Assembly (NCBI RefSeq): GCF_035573695.1 | Contig: NZ_CP121694.1 | Location: 1,464,501-1,528,500, forward strand | Source of the DNA: Metallumcola ferriviriculae | GTDB taxonomy: Bacteria > Bacillota > JADQBR01 | DNA: 64,000 bases | Reading direction: 5' to 3' | Shown: positions 56,939-64,000 of the stretch, piece after piece | Position numbering within the stretch: position 1 is the stretch's first letter | Layout: every line of letters starts with the position of its first letter | Notes under the pieces: model-generated | Seen by the model: the letters and a program-made list of their open reading frames with translations, nothing else | Databases searched by the model: none | What the model was told of the DNA's origin: nothing | Translations under genes and position numbers: made by a program

Positions 56939-58942
56939 TCAGCGGTTATCCATTCCCGATAACTGTTTTGTCCTCAACAAAGCAACAAATGTTTTCACAA
57001 CTTCCGGATCAAATTGATTCCCGGCGCAGACGGTTAATTCCATAATTGCTTCATCGAAGGATTTTTGCGATTGGTAAGGCCGCTGGGAAGTCATTGCATC
57101 GTAACTGTCTGCAGCAGCAACTATCCTTGCAAATAGTGGGATTTCCTCACCTTTAAGGCCGGATGGGTAGCCATGACCGTCATATCTTTCGTGATGATAT
57201 AAGATAATAGGTAGACATTCCTTTATCGTCTTAATGGGTTTGACCAATTCGTAGCCATGTTTGGTGTGTTCCCGGATGGCTTTAAATTCGTCTTGGGTCA
57301 AAGGGCCGTTTTTAACCAATAAGTTTCGGGGAATTTTGATTTTTCCGATATCGTGGAGATAAGCACCGTATCTAACGATATTGCATTGATATTTATTTAG
57401 CCCCATGGCTTCAGCTATGATGGTGGCGTGAATAGATACCCGTTCGGAATGATGAAAGGTGTAATCGTCCTTATTGTTAATTTTCATCAACAGTTTTCTT
57501 ATTTGTTTAAGAGTATCATGTTCCGCTGCTTCAGTTTTGGAATAAAGTTCATCGATAATGCTGAAGTATCCTTCTGCCCGGTTTCTGCCTCCTCGTTTTG
57601 CGGTATATAGGGCCAGATCAGCACAGCTTATCAACTCATTTTTACTTTCACAATGCTCTGGAAAACTGGCAACTCCTATGGAAATGGTTAAAGGATTACC
57701 AGCTTGCTTTCCTCTAAATTCGAAGGGATGCCTATGCACAGTTTCTCTTATTTTTTCAGCGGTTTTTAAAGCTTCCCGATAAGTTGCACCGGGTAGTACC
57801 ACAGCAAATTCCTCGCCGCCGTATCGGGCTATGAATTTTTCTGCTCCCAAGATAAGTCGGAATAGACCCGCCAATTCTTTTAATAATCTATCCCCGGCCA
57901 TATGACCGAAAGTGTCATTAAACCTTTTGAAGTGGTCGATGTCTATCATTAATAAGCTTACGGGTTTGTTTATGTTATATGCTGAAGCTATCGTATCGGA
58001 CAATTCTTGTTGAAAGTAGCGGTGGTTGAATAGTCCCGTTAAATCATCAATATAAGAGAGTTTTTCCATATACTCAAACATTTGGGCATTGTAAATTGCA
58101 GCACCCACCAAATCAGCAATTTCTGAGAAAAGTTTTTTTTCTTTCAGTGAAAACTTACGTACTGTCTGAGCATCAAAGGCAATGACCCCTACCAAGTGAT
58201 CCTTTACAATCATGGGATAGCCGATGCTTGACTTGTTGAGGTGAATTTTACGTGCATAGGGGTCAATATTGGGGTTAGTTTGTAGGTTTTCTATATACAT
58301 AGGTTTTCGCATGGAGGCTATTTTCCCTGGGGCTCCTTCACCCAGCGGTATCCGAAGCTTCTCTAATTGTTGTTTCGTAAAAACATTACATGCCACCAGG
58401 CGAAGAAGCTCATTGCTTTCTTCATAAAGAAATATGGCTCCCGATGATAGACCCAAATAATTTACTACCAGCTCGATAGTTTTGTCCAGCACCTCTTTTA
58501 AATGTAAATGAAGATGCAGATTTTTTGTGATTTCCGACAAGACATGTTCTTGGGCATCATCAATCATATATAATACTGCCTGAACTCGTCCCTTGCTGTC
58601 AGTAAGTCCATTTGCGGATAACAATACCGGCAGCGAGGAACCGTTTTTATGAACAAATACAGCGGAACGTTTAAATGATTTTCCGACTTCCATTAAATCC
58701 TTAAAAATATTATCCAATTCGTTATAGACTTCTTTCGAGAAAGTAGTAATTATTTTTATAAATTCAGTGCGACTCATACTGAGAAGCTCGGATTGCTCAT
58801 AACCGACAAATTGGCAGAGCCATTGGTTCACGTGACAAATGCGCTGTTTTTCATCAATAATAATAATTCCTTGATTTAAATGACTAATCAAGTCGGGAAC
58901 AATACATTTAGTATCGGTGCTGTAGCATGGATTTACCGGCAT
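56939..58942 (-). CDS. PAS-GAF-GGDEF-HD-GYP signalling protein
   Basis: This 667-residue cytosolic protein reads, in order: PAS (about 10-125), GAF (about 150-285), GGDEF diguanylate cyclase with intact GGEEF (RYGGEEFAVVLPG), and HD-GYP phosphodiesterase with HDIGK and DGHGYPSGLKG. It carries both catalytic signatures for making and breaking c-di-GMP. No RxxD inhibitory site is evident before GGEEF. It could set the signal read by the c-di-GMP riboswitch at 24085. It appears monocistronic. Confidence 0.92.
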   Translation of the reverse strand: MPVNPCYSTDTKCIVPDLISHLNQGIIIIDEKQRICHVNQWLCQFVGYEQSELLSMSRTEFIKIITTFSKEVYNELDNIFKDLMEVGKSFKRSAVFVHKNGSSLPVLLSANGLTDSKGRVQAVLYMIDDAQEHVLSEITKNLHLHLHLKEVLDKTIELVVNYLGLSSGAIFLYEESNELLRLVACNVFTKQQLEKLRIPLGEGAPGKIASMRKPMYIENLQTNPNIDPYARKIHLNKSSIGYPMIVKDHLVGVIAFDAQTVRKFSLKEKKLFSEIADLVGAAIYNAQMFEYMEKLSYIDDLTGLFNHRYFQQELSDTIASAYNINKPVSLLMIDIDHFKRFNDTFGHMAGDRLLKELAGLFRLILGAEKFIARYGGEEFAVVLPGATYREALKTAEKIRETVHRHPFEFRGKQAGNPLTISIGVASFPEHCESKNELISCADLALYTAKRGGRNRAEGYFSIIDELYSKTEAAEHDTLKQIRKLLMKINNKDDYTFHHSERVSIHATIIAEAMGLNKYQCNIVRYGAYLHDIGKIKIPRNLLVKNGPLTQDEFKAIREHTKHGYELVKPIKTIKECLPIILYHHERYDGHGYPSGLKGEEIPLFARIVAAADSYDAMTSQRPYQSQKSFDEAIMELTVCAGNQFDPEVVKTFVALLRTKQLSGMDNR

Positions 58943-59100
58943 TTGGATTTGCTCCTATCTGCTCGTAAATTCTACCAATATAATAAATGTTTCGCCCAGT
59001 ATGTATAAAAATCCTCTCTCGAAGGGGGGGCTATTGTCCACTGGTTTAGCCAAAAGTTCCGCCATATTTTAGAAGTATACCGCGAACTATATTAATGGTT

Positions 59101-59135
59101 GATGCGAAATGAGCTAGAATAGCTCATTTCGCATC
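59101..59135. terminator. perfect hairpin at the 3' end of the TerC gene
   Basis: GATGCGAAATGAGCTA (59101-59116) pairs over 16 bases with TAGCTCATTTCGCATC (59120-59135) around GAA. There is no T-run. It lies ten bases past the minus-strand TerC stop. The rest of 58943-59100 shows only promoter-like AT-rich DNA for the GGDEF gene. Confidence 0.65.
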
Positions 59136-59145
59136 ACCTAGAATA

Positions 59146-59817
59146 CTAGCTCTCTTCACCTGAGGCCTGTCTTACCTGCATCCAGCCCCAAAGCAGTACT
59201 ACCAGGGCAATACCCCAGGAAACTGCCATTGTTGTGGTATGGTTAAGATAGTGGGTCAAATCCAAACCGTGATCTTTTAATATCATATCGATAGATGTGT
59301 GCGCCAGAATGGCACCACCGATATAGATAATTACCGGATAACGGTTCATGACTTTTGCCAGCAGGTTGCTGCCGAATACTACGATAGGTATGCTAATCAG
59401 CAGACCTAAGATTAATAAAAGGGTATTTCCGTTAGCTGCGCCGGCAATTCCCATGACATTATCAAAGGACATGGTTAAATCGGCAATAATAATTGTGGTG
59501 ATTGCCCCCCACATGGTGGTATCTGATTTTACGTTAGCTTCGTCATTATTGCCGGAAATTAAGCTCCATGTAATCCCAATTAGGATGACTCCGCCGATAA
59601 ATTCCAGGTAGGGAATGGTAATCAATACCCCGGCTATCACAGTGAGAATGACCCTTAGCAGCACTGCGCCGCCGGCACCAATAATTGCAGCTTTTTTACG
59701 ATTGTCCTCAGAAAGGTCTTTAATGGCCAAACCAATGACAGCAGCGTTATCACCTGAAAGTACCAGGTTAATAAGGATAATTGAAAAAATAGGACCAAGT
59801 AATGTAGATAAGTGCAT
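59146..59817 (-). CDS. TerC-family membrane protein (Mn-riboswitch controlled)
   Basis: This 223-residue protein of the TerC/YjbE family has about seven membrane helices, with the conserved acidic metal-site motifs LSGDNAAVIG and MSFDNVMGIAG. Firmicute members under yybP-ykoY control are linked to manganese efflux or metalation of exported enzymes. AAGGAGT precedes the ATG. The adjacent riboswitch and terminator show it is induced by Mn2+. Confidence 0.88.
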   Translation of the reverse strand: MHLSTLLGPIFSIILINLVLSGDNAAVIGLAIKDLSEDNRKKAAIIGAGGAVLLRVILTVIAGVLITIPYLEFIGGVILIGITWSLISGNNDEANVKSDTTMWGAITTIIIADLTMSFDNVMGIAGAANGNTLLLILGLLISIPIVVFGSNLLAKVMNRYPVIIYIGGAILAHTSIDMILKDHGLDLTHYLNHTTTMAVSWGIALVVLLWGWMQVRQASGEES

Positions 59818-59861
59818 TGCTATCGACTCCTTCCTGTTAAATGGTTAATTTGGGGGAAATC

Positions 59862-59898
59862 AAAAAAAAGACCTTTGCGTGGTAAACGCAAAGGTCTT
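59862..59898 (-). terminator. riboswitch expression-platform terminator
   Basis: On the minus strand AGACCTTTGCGT pairs with ACGCAAAGGTCT and ends in eight T. It overlaps the last bases of the Mn2+ aptamer (GGCAAGACC), the usual switch in this class. Confidence 0.9.
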
Positions 59899-59976
59899 GC
59901 CAGCTCTATTTTTGAGCCCATGAGGCCGGGCTGCTACCGTTTTGACGACCTCATAGCGATATGGCTACTCCCCTTT
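59895..59976 (-). promoter_or_regulatory. yybP-ykoY (Mn2+) riboswitch aptamer
   Basis: Read on the minus strand the order is AAAGGGGAGTAGCC, a variable stem, GTCGTCAA, ACGGTAGCAGCCCGGCCTCATGGGCTC, then GAGCTGGCAAGACC. The GGGGAGTAGC and ACGGTAGC loops are the paired metal-binding loops of the yybP-ykoY class. It precedes the TerC gene. Confidence 0.93.
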
Positions 59977-60083
59977 AGCTATATAATTCTACTCCTATTA
60001 GGAGCAAATGTCAACTTATGTCGAAAGCTGTCGGCGAAATCGAAGTCCCTATTCTCAAAGGATATAATGGAGTTACGGTTACT

Positions 60084-60131
60084 TTGTCCTTTTGGAAATG
60101 TTTTGATATAATTCAAGTGAACATTTGTTTG
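60084..60131 (+). promoter_or_regulatory. dinB promoter with LexA-type SOS box
   Basis: TTGTCC (60084-60089), 17 bases and TATAAT (60107-60112) form the promoter. TGAAC-ATTT-GTTTG (60118-60131), just after it, matches the Firmicute LexA box CGAAC-N4-GTTCG at eight of ten outer positions. It would block initiation until SOS induction. Confidence 0.62.
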
Positions 60132-60143
60132 GGTGGTGGCTCT

Positions 60144-61316
60144 ATGAGTGGGCTGTATATCATTCATGTGGATATGGATGCCTTTTATGCGGCAGTGGAA
60201 CAGCGGGATGACCCGAAATTAATGGGTAAGCCGGTGATTATAGGTGGCGCGGACCCTACCAAGCGTGGCGTGGTGTCTACAGCATCCTATGAGGCAAGAA
60301 AGTGTGGCGTGCACTCGGCTATGCCGCTTAAAGAGGCGTATCGGCGCTGTCCTCGCGGCTTTTATCTGCCGGTAAATATGAAAAAGTATAAGTCGGTCTC
60401 AAAGGAGATTTTTCAGCTTTTTGGCGAATACACACCTTTAGTTGAGACGATTGCCCTTGATGAGGCGTTTTTGGATGTGACCGGATCGGTGCGGTTATTT
60501 GGGCCGGCGGAAAAAATAGGTCAGCTAATTAAGGAACGCATCAAGCGGGAGTTGGATTTAACTGCATCCATTGGCATTTCTTATAATAAGTACCTTGCCA
60601 AGCTGGCCTCAGACCTTAACAAGCCTGATGGTTTTTTAATGGTTAATAAGGGGAACTTAGAAAGAATAGTACATCCTCTACCGGTGACACGGCTTTGGGG
60701 TGTGGGGGCTAAGATGGCTTTAAAGTTAAATGCCGCTGGTCATAACACTATTGGCAACATAGCTAAAGCTGACCCAGTAGATTTACGCAGGCAGTTTGGC
60801 GTGTTGGGGGAGCATATTTCTCTACTTAGCCGTGGTATTGACCAAAGGCAGGTGATACCTGATCATGAGGCCAAATCGGTAGGCAGGGAGACCACTTTTC
60901 CCCGGGACGTTAGCAGCAGAGAAATTTTGCTTAGCGTCTTGATGCAGCTGGTGGAAGATGTCTGCTATAGGCTGCGGGCAGAGGATTTACGGGGCTATTG
61001 TGTGACGGTCAAAATTCGATATGAAGATTTCGAGACCCATACCAAGCAGGCTACTTTGGACCGAATGACCAATCTTGAACATGAAGTTTTCGAGACTGCC
61101 AGGAGCTTATTTAATGAACTGCATTCCCGGCGAGCGGTTCGGTTGCTCGGGATATCAGTGTCAAGGTTAAGCAGTGAAAATGAGGAACAGCTGGATTTAT
61201 TCGGTGAGAATCGGCAAAAACATGACGTTTTGGCCCGCACTTCTGATATGCTGCGAAAAAAGTATGGGCGCCCGTTGATAACTCGGGCTCGGGGTGTGGA
61301 TAAAGATAACGACTAG
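60144..61316 (+). CDS. dinB: DNA polymerase IV (Y-family)
   Basis: This 390-residue Y-family translesion polymerase has catalytic carboxylates in HVDMDAFYAAVE and ALDEAFLDVTGS, the finger motif STASYEARKCGVHSAM and a little-finger domain with KSVGRETTFPRD. A clamp-binding-like QLDLFG lies near the C-terminus. ATG 60144 follows GGGTGGTGG and gives the usual N-terminus; the frame is open further upstream across the promoter. It is followed closely by a methyltransferase gene. Confidence 0.93.
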   Translation: MSGLYIIHVDMDAFYAAVEQRDDPKLMGKPVIIGGADPTKRGVVSTASYEARKCGVHSAMPLKEAYRRCPRGFYLPVNMKKYKSVSKEIFQLFGEYTPLVETIALDEAFLDVTGSVRLFGPAEKIGQLIKERIKRELDLTASIGISYNKYLAKLASDLNKPDGFLMVNKGNLERIVHPLPVTRLWGVGAKMALKLNAAGHNTIGNIAKADPVDLRRQFGVLGEHISLLSRGIDQRQVIPDHEAKSVGRETTFPRDVSSREILLSVLMQLVEDVCYRLRAEDLRGYCVTVKIRYEDFETHTKQATLDRMTNLEHEVFETARSLFNELHSRRAVRLLGISVSRLSSENEEQLDLFGENRQKHDVLARTSDMLRKKYGRPLITRARGVDKDND

Positions 61317-61330
61317 GTGGAGGGGTAACG

Positions 61331-62185
61331 ATGATAACTTTTAAAAGTGCTGACTTTTGGCTTGAAGCATGGCAGGAAGGGAAAAAGGATGCGCTGAATG
61401 CTCTGCGGGATGAGGTGCATACTGACGGACATTACTGGGATCAGCGTGCCAAAGGCTTTGCTAAATTGGGAAAGACTGATGAAATCGAGGAGCGGGCGAA
61501 AAAGTTAGCAGAGATTTTGGCGGCTCGGGGCAGGGCTAGTAAGGATATGCATTTATTGGATATTGGTTCCGGCACCGGTAATTATGTCATTCCGTTAGCG
61601 CATAAACTAGGACAAGTAATGGCTCTTGACCCTTCAGGGGAGATGCTGCGTTTACTAAGAGAGCGGGCTGATGCTGAGGGTCTAGATAATATCGATACCG
61701 GACAATTGTATTGGGAAAAGGTAGATTTAGCGGCTAAAGGATGGGAGCAGGGATTTGATGTTGTGATGGCTACAATGTCACCGGGGATCAGTGAGGTCGC
61801 TACCCTAAAGAAAATGATAGATGCCAGTCGAGGCAGTTGTCTGCTCGTCGGACACTTAAGTAGAGAAGATACCGGCAGACAAGAATTATGGGGACGTCTG
61901 CTGGGCAGCGAGATGCGGCCTGTTTGCCCTGATATCTTTTATATCTTTCATTTGTTATATTCCTGGGGCTATCGCCCTATGTTGGATACTGAGGAAAAGG
62001 TGATAGTGCGTTACTTGGGTCCCGAGGAAATTATTGAAGTATATAAAACCCACTTTTACCCTTATCTTAATATGACTAAAGCAATGGAAGGGAAAATAGC
62101 TGATTATGTCAGGGAGAAAACGATGGACGGACGCTATCGGGAGGAACGCCGGTTTACCATAGGTTACCTTTGCTGGGATGTTTAA
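61331..62185 (+). CDS. class I SAM-dependent methyltransferase
   Basis: This 284-residue protein has the SAM-binding motif LLDIGSGTGNYVIPLA and the acidic end of strand 2 (MALDPSGEML). The catalytic target is unknown. GGTGGAGGGG precedes the ATG, only 14 bases after dinB, so it is probably co-transcribed and SOS-induced. Its function next to dinB is unclear. Confidence 0.8.
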   Translation: MITFKSADFWLEAWQEGKKDALNALRDEVHTDGHYWDQRAKGFAKLGKTDEIEERAKKLAEILAARGRASKDMHLLDIGSGTGNYVIPLAHKLGQVMALDPSGEMLRLLRERADAEGLDNIDTGQLYWEKVDLAAKGWEQGFDVVMATMSPGISEVATLKKMIDASRGSCLLVGHLSREDTGRQELWGRLLGSEMRPVCPDIFYIFHLLYSWGYRPMLDTEEKVIVRYLGPEEIIEVYKTHFYPYLNMTKAMEGKIADYVREKTMDGRYREERRFTIGYLCWDV

Positions 62186-62281
62186 ATAATTTAACTGTAA
62201 CAACCCATTAAACTATAGCATGTGACCATTAAGACATGTTAAACTGATAGGTGAAGATTAACCGAAGGGTGGTTTTTTGCT

Positions 62282-62527
62282 ATGAGCTTGGAGCAGCGGT
62301 TCCAGGAAGAATTTAAATGTAGCAAATGTGGCAATTTGGGGGCACATACGAAAAAGTTGGCCATGACCGGTACAGGTCTTTCTAAAATGTTTGACATTCA
62401 AATGAACAAATATTTATTTGTGTCCTGTACAAGCTGTGGTTTTAGTGAAGTTTATAACCTGCGCACTTTAGAGGGTAAAAGTGGTATGGATGCGACAGAT
62501 ATTTTCGATGTTCTCTTTGGTGGATAA
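62282..62527 (+). CDS. zinc-ribbon nucleic-acid-binding-type protein
   Basis: This 81-residue protein has two CxxC pairs (CSKCG and CTSCG) framing a central strand region, and the tail GFSEVYN, typical of small zinc-ribbon proteins widespread in Firmicutes. The molecular role is not known. GAAGGGTGG precedes the ATG at 62282. It is monocistronic with a terminator. Confidence 0.75.
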   Translation: MSLEQRFQEEFKCSKCGNLGAHTKKLAMTGTGLSKMFDIQMNKYLFVSCTSCGFSEVYNLRTLEGKSGMDATDIFDVLFGG

Positions 62528-62547
62528 TTTATCCTTAGCAGCAAGTT

Positions 62548-62577
62548 AGTCCACGCTTTGGTGGACTTATTTTTTTA
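62548..62577 (+). terminator. intrinsic terminator
   Basis: AGTCCAC pairs with GTGGACT around six bases and is followed by TATTTTTTT. Confidence 0.88.
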
Positions 62578-62586
62578 ATAGTACTT

Positions 62587-62611
62587 GGAACAAAATTATT
62601 ATACTGTCGTC
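62587..62611 (+). promoter_or_regulatory. ECF-type promoter, probably autoregulatory
   Basis: GGAAC (62587-62591) and CGTC (62608-62611) are separated by exactly 16 bases, the form of SigW/SigX-class ECF promoters (GAAAC/GGAAC-N16-CGTC). It directly precedes the ECF sigma gene, so self-activation is likely. Confidence 0.6.
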
Positions 62612-62648
62612 TAATACCATGAGGGCTGTCATGAAAGGGGGCCTTGAA

Positions 62649-63251
62649 GTGAGTTTGACCAATGATCGGCTGCTTGAGAGAAGCAGAGCCGGTGATGTGG
62701 ATGCTTTTCAAGAGTTGATTAATCAGTACGAAAAAAAGATATATACTATTGCTTATAGGTTTATGGGTAATCATGAGGATGCCAGTGATCTGGCCCAAGA
62801 GGCAATGTTGAAGGCCTTTAGGTCTATCAGTAAGTTTCGCGGTGAAGCGTCCTTTAAAACCTGGCTTTATCACATAACCGCCAATGTTTGTCGGGATGAA
62901 TTACGTAAAAGGAGCCGCCGGCACGAGGTATCGCTGGATGAACCGCTGGTTTTTGACGAAGGTGAGGTACCAAAGCAAACCGCTGATTGGTCCGGGGTAC
63001 CGGAAAAGCTTTATGAGGAACGGGAACTGCAGGAATATCTCAACGGCCTAATTCAAAAGCTTACTCCTGAGTACCGAATGGTGATAGTAATGCGGGAAAT
63101 CCAAGAACTGAGTTATGAGGAAATAGCCATTAAGCTGGATTGCTCGTTGGGAACGGTGAAATCTCGCTTGAACAGGGCGCGGAAAGCGCTTAAGGATAAA
63201 ATAGTCTCTGACCGGGAACAAATGACTGAAGGAAAGCGTCTAACCAAGTGA
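62649..63251 (+). CDS. ECF sigma factor (SigW/RpoE type)
   Basis: This sigma factor of about 200 residues has region 2 (YTIAYRFMGNHEDASDLAQEAMLKAFRSISKFRG) and region 4 (LTPEYRMVIVMREIQELSYEEIAIKLDCSLGTVKSRLNRARKAL), with the R2.4 segment FKTWLYHITANVCRDELRKR. GTG 62649 lies seven bases after AAGGGGG and is preferred over the upstream ATG codons. It is paired 14 bases on with an anti-sigma factor, the standard envelope-stress arrangement. Confidence 0.92.
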   Translation: MSLTNDRLLERSRAGDVDAFQELINQYEKKIYTIAYRFMGNHEDASDLAQEAMLKAFRSISKFRGEASFKTWLYHITANVCRDELRKRSRRHEVSLDEPLVFDEGEVPKQTADWSGVPEKLYEERELQEYLNGLIQKLTPEYRMVIVMREIQELSYEEIAIKLDCSLGTVKSRLNRARKALKDKIVSDREQMTEGKRLTK

Positions 63252-63265
63252 AAGGAGGGAGGACA

Positions 63266-64000
63266 ATGGCATGCGAAAAATTCCAAGAAATGCTTTCGGC
63301 TTACCTCGACCAGGCATTAAATCCAGCCGATGTTGAACTGTTAGAAGCACATTTGGAAGAATGTGAGCAATGTCGTCAGGAATTGGCGGATTTAAAGGAT
63401 ACAGTTACTATGCTGCGTTCAATGGCAGAAATTGAACCGCCGGCTGAATTCAAGCAGCAGCTGCGGGAGCGTCTGCAGGCGGAAAAACAGCAAGTAAAGA
63501 ATCAGAGTCCCTCCTTGATGCGTAGAGTGATACGTTCTCCTTGGCTTCCGTTATCTGCAGCAGCCGCTTTGTTTTTCGTGTTCATTGGTGTTTTTGGTAT
63601 TAGTTTTTGGCTGCAACCCATGGGTAGGAGTGCCGATACGGCTAAACAAGAGCAGTCAGTCGCCCCGGAAATGGGATTTGATGAACAAAATAAATCTGCT
63701 GCTCCCATGGAGTATGCCGATGATGCTGAATTTGACCAGCCGGAGATAGCCAGAGACCAGGGTCAGCTGGAAAGTCAGGATATGAAAATAGCCGGTAGTG
63801 CGGCGGGGATTGCCAAAGAGGAAGCGCTGCCACCCGCTGCGGTTAAATATGAGCAACGTGTAGAGCGTAAGGTTGTTCGCCGGGCAAGCTTTACACTTGA
63901 AGTAAAGGATGTGCCAGGGGCGGAACAAAGTCTGCGCCAGTCTGTGGAAAAGTTTGGCGGTTATGTTGAGTCGGCTAATATGCAGAAACAAACGGAAGAC
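63266..64000 (+). CDS. anti-sigma factor, zinc finger plus DUF4349 (3' truncated by window)
   Basis: The frame starts at ATG 63266 behind AAAGGAGGGAGG and is open to the window end (245 codons seen). The N-terminus is a ZAS zinc-binding anti-sigma domain (H-x3-C-x2-C in A-H-L-E-E-C-E-Q-C). One membrane helix follows (LSAAAALFFVFIGVFGISFWL), then an acidic linker and the start of an extracytoplasmic DUF4349 domain (RKVVRRASFTLEVKDVPGAEQ). It should hold the ECF sigma factor of 62649 at the membrane until an envelope signal is sensed. Confidence 0.88.
   Translation, partial: MACEKFQEMLSAYLDQALNPADVELLEAHLEECEQCRQELADLKDTVTMLRSMAEIEPPAEFKQQLRERLQAEKQQVKNQSPSLMRRVIRSPWLPLSAAAALFFVFIGVFGISFWLQPMGRSADTAKQEQSVAPEMGFDEQNKSAAPMEYADDAEFDQPEIARDQGQLESQDMKIAGSAAGIAKEEALPPAAVKYEQRVERKVVRRASFTLEVKDVPGAEQSLRQSVEKFGGYVESANMQKQTED

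Noticed and set aside
1-64000. CRISPR array or prophage
   Set aside because: I saw no regularly spaced direct repeats and no phage structural or integrase genes. The holin-like protein at 24514 stands alone.

Overview
The window reads as chromosome of an anaerobic, endospore-forming member of the Clostridia, most like the Peptococcaceae/Desulfotomaculum-type lineages. The pointers are an H-type small acid-soluble spore protein (50599-50778), a YIEGIA protein with its capping subunit, PcrB, multihaem NapC/NirT cytochromes, a short hybrid-cluster protein, two large sigma-54 activators controlling acyl-CoA metabolism, and clostridial riboswitch types. Strong AGGAGG-type ribosome sites and many GTG/TTG starts fit a low-to-mid GC Firmicute. 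The species assignment is inference.

Layout. 1-1440: right part of an IS110-family element whose long non-coding tail may encode its guide (bridge/seek) RNA. 1441-13041: MBL hydrolase, then an acyl-CoA block (acyl-CoA ligase, biotin-dependent carboxyltransferase, gamma-carbonic-anhydrase-like protein, CBS-PAS sigma-54 activator, thiolase, 3-hydroxyacyl-CoA dehydrogenase, second ligase). Two near-perfect sigma-54 promoters each carry an upstream GGTGyr-N4-TGCACC dyad, so the block looks like one regulon of the local activator. 13185-15891: BtrH-like protein, small unknown proteins, a metal-binding-domain gene interrupted in frame by TGA, and a cis-prenyltransferase. 16050-18911: an ABC uptake system behind an attenuator-like leader. 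18979-23183: rubredoxin/flavin reductase, small proteins, Hcp with an FNR-family site, and divergent multihaem cytochromes.

23335-29396: small membrane proteins, a LytTR regulator under a c-di-GMP-I riboswitch, a decayed xanthine-dehydrogenase-type locus, YIEGIA genes, an XRE/membrane-protein cluster and YbjQ. 29603-31910: ABC exporter. 31983-40825: DMT transporter, a second sigma-54 activator, then a sigma-54-driven operon of CoA-transferase A/B, MeaB, a B12-dependent acyl-CoA mutase in two subunits and an SDR dehydrogenase. The mutase lacks the residues that define methylmalonyl-CoA mutase (Tyr89, Arg207, His244), so this operon is the best candidate for an undescribed catabolic system. 41039-46866: gene remnants, TetR, PcrB and PadR units, LysM protein. 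47076-52210: ECF sigma factor, redox and membrane proteins, SspH, a lipoprotein serpin. 52578-56580: LytS/LytR with a CstA-family transporter. 56730-64000: tRNA-Leu(CAA), a GGDEF/HD-GYP protein, TerC under a yybP-ykoY riboswitch, SOS-type dinB, and an ECF sigma/anti-sigma pair cut by the window end.

The main themes are acyl-CoA catabolism under enhancer-dependent control, RNA-based control (c-di-GMP, Mn2+, one uncharacterised leader), and visible gene decay: purine-permease and xanthine-dehydrogenase remnants, a ligase tail and an aldo/keto reductase stub.
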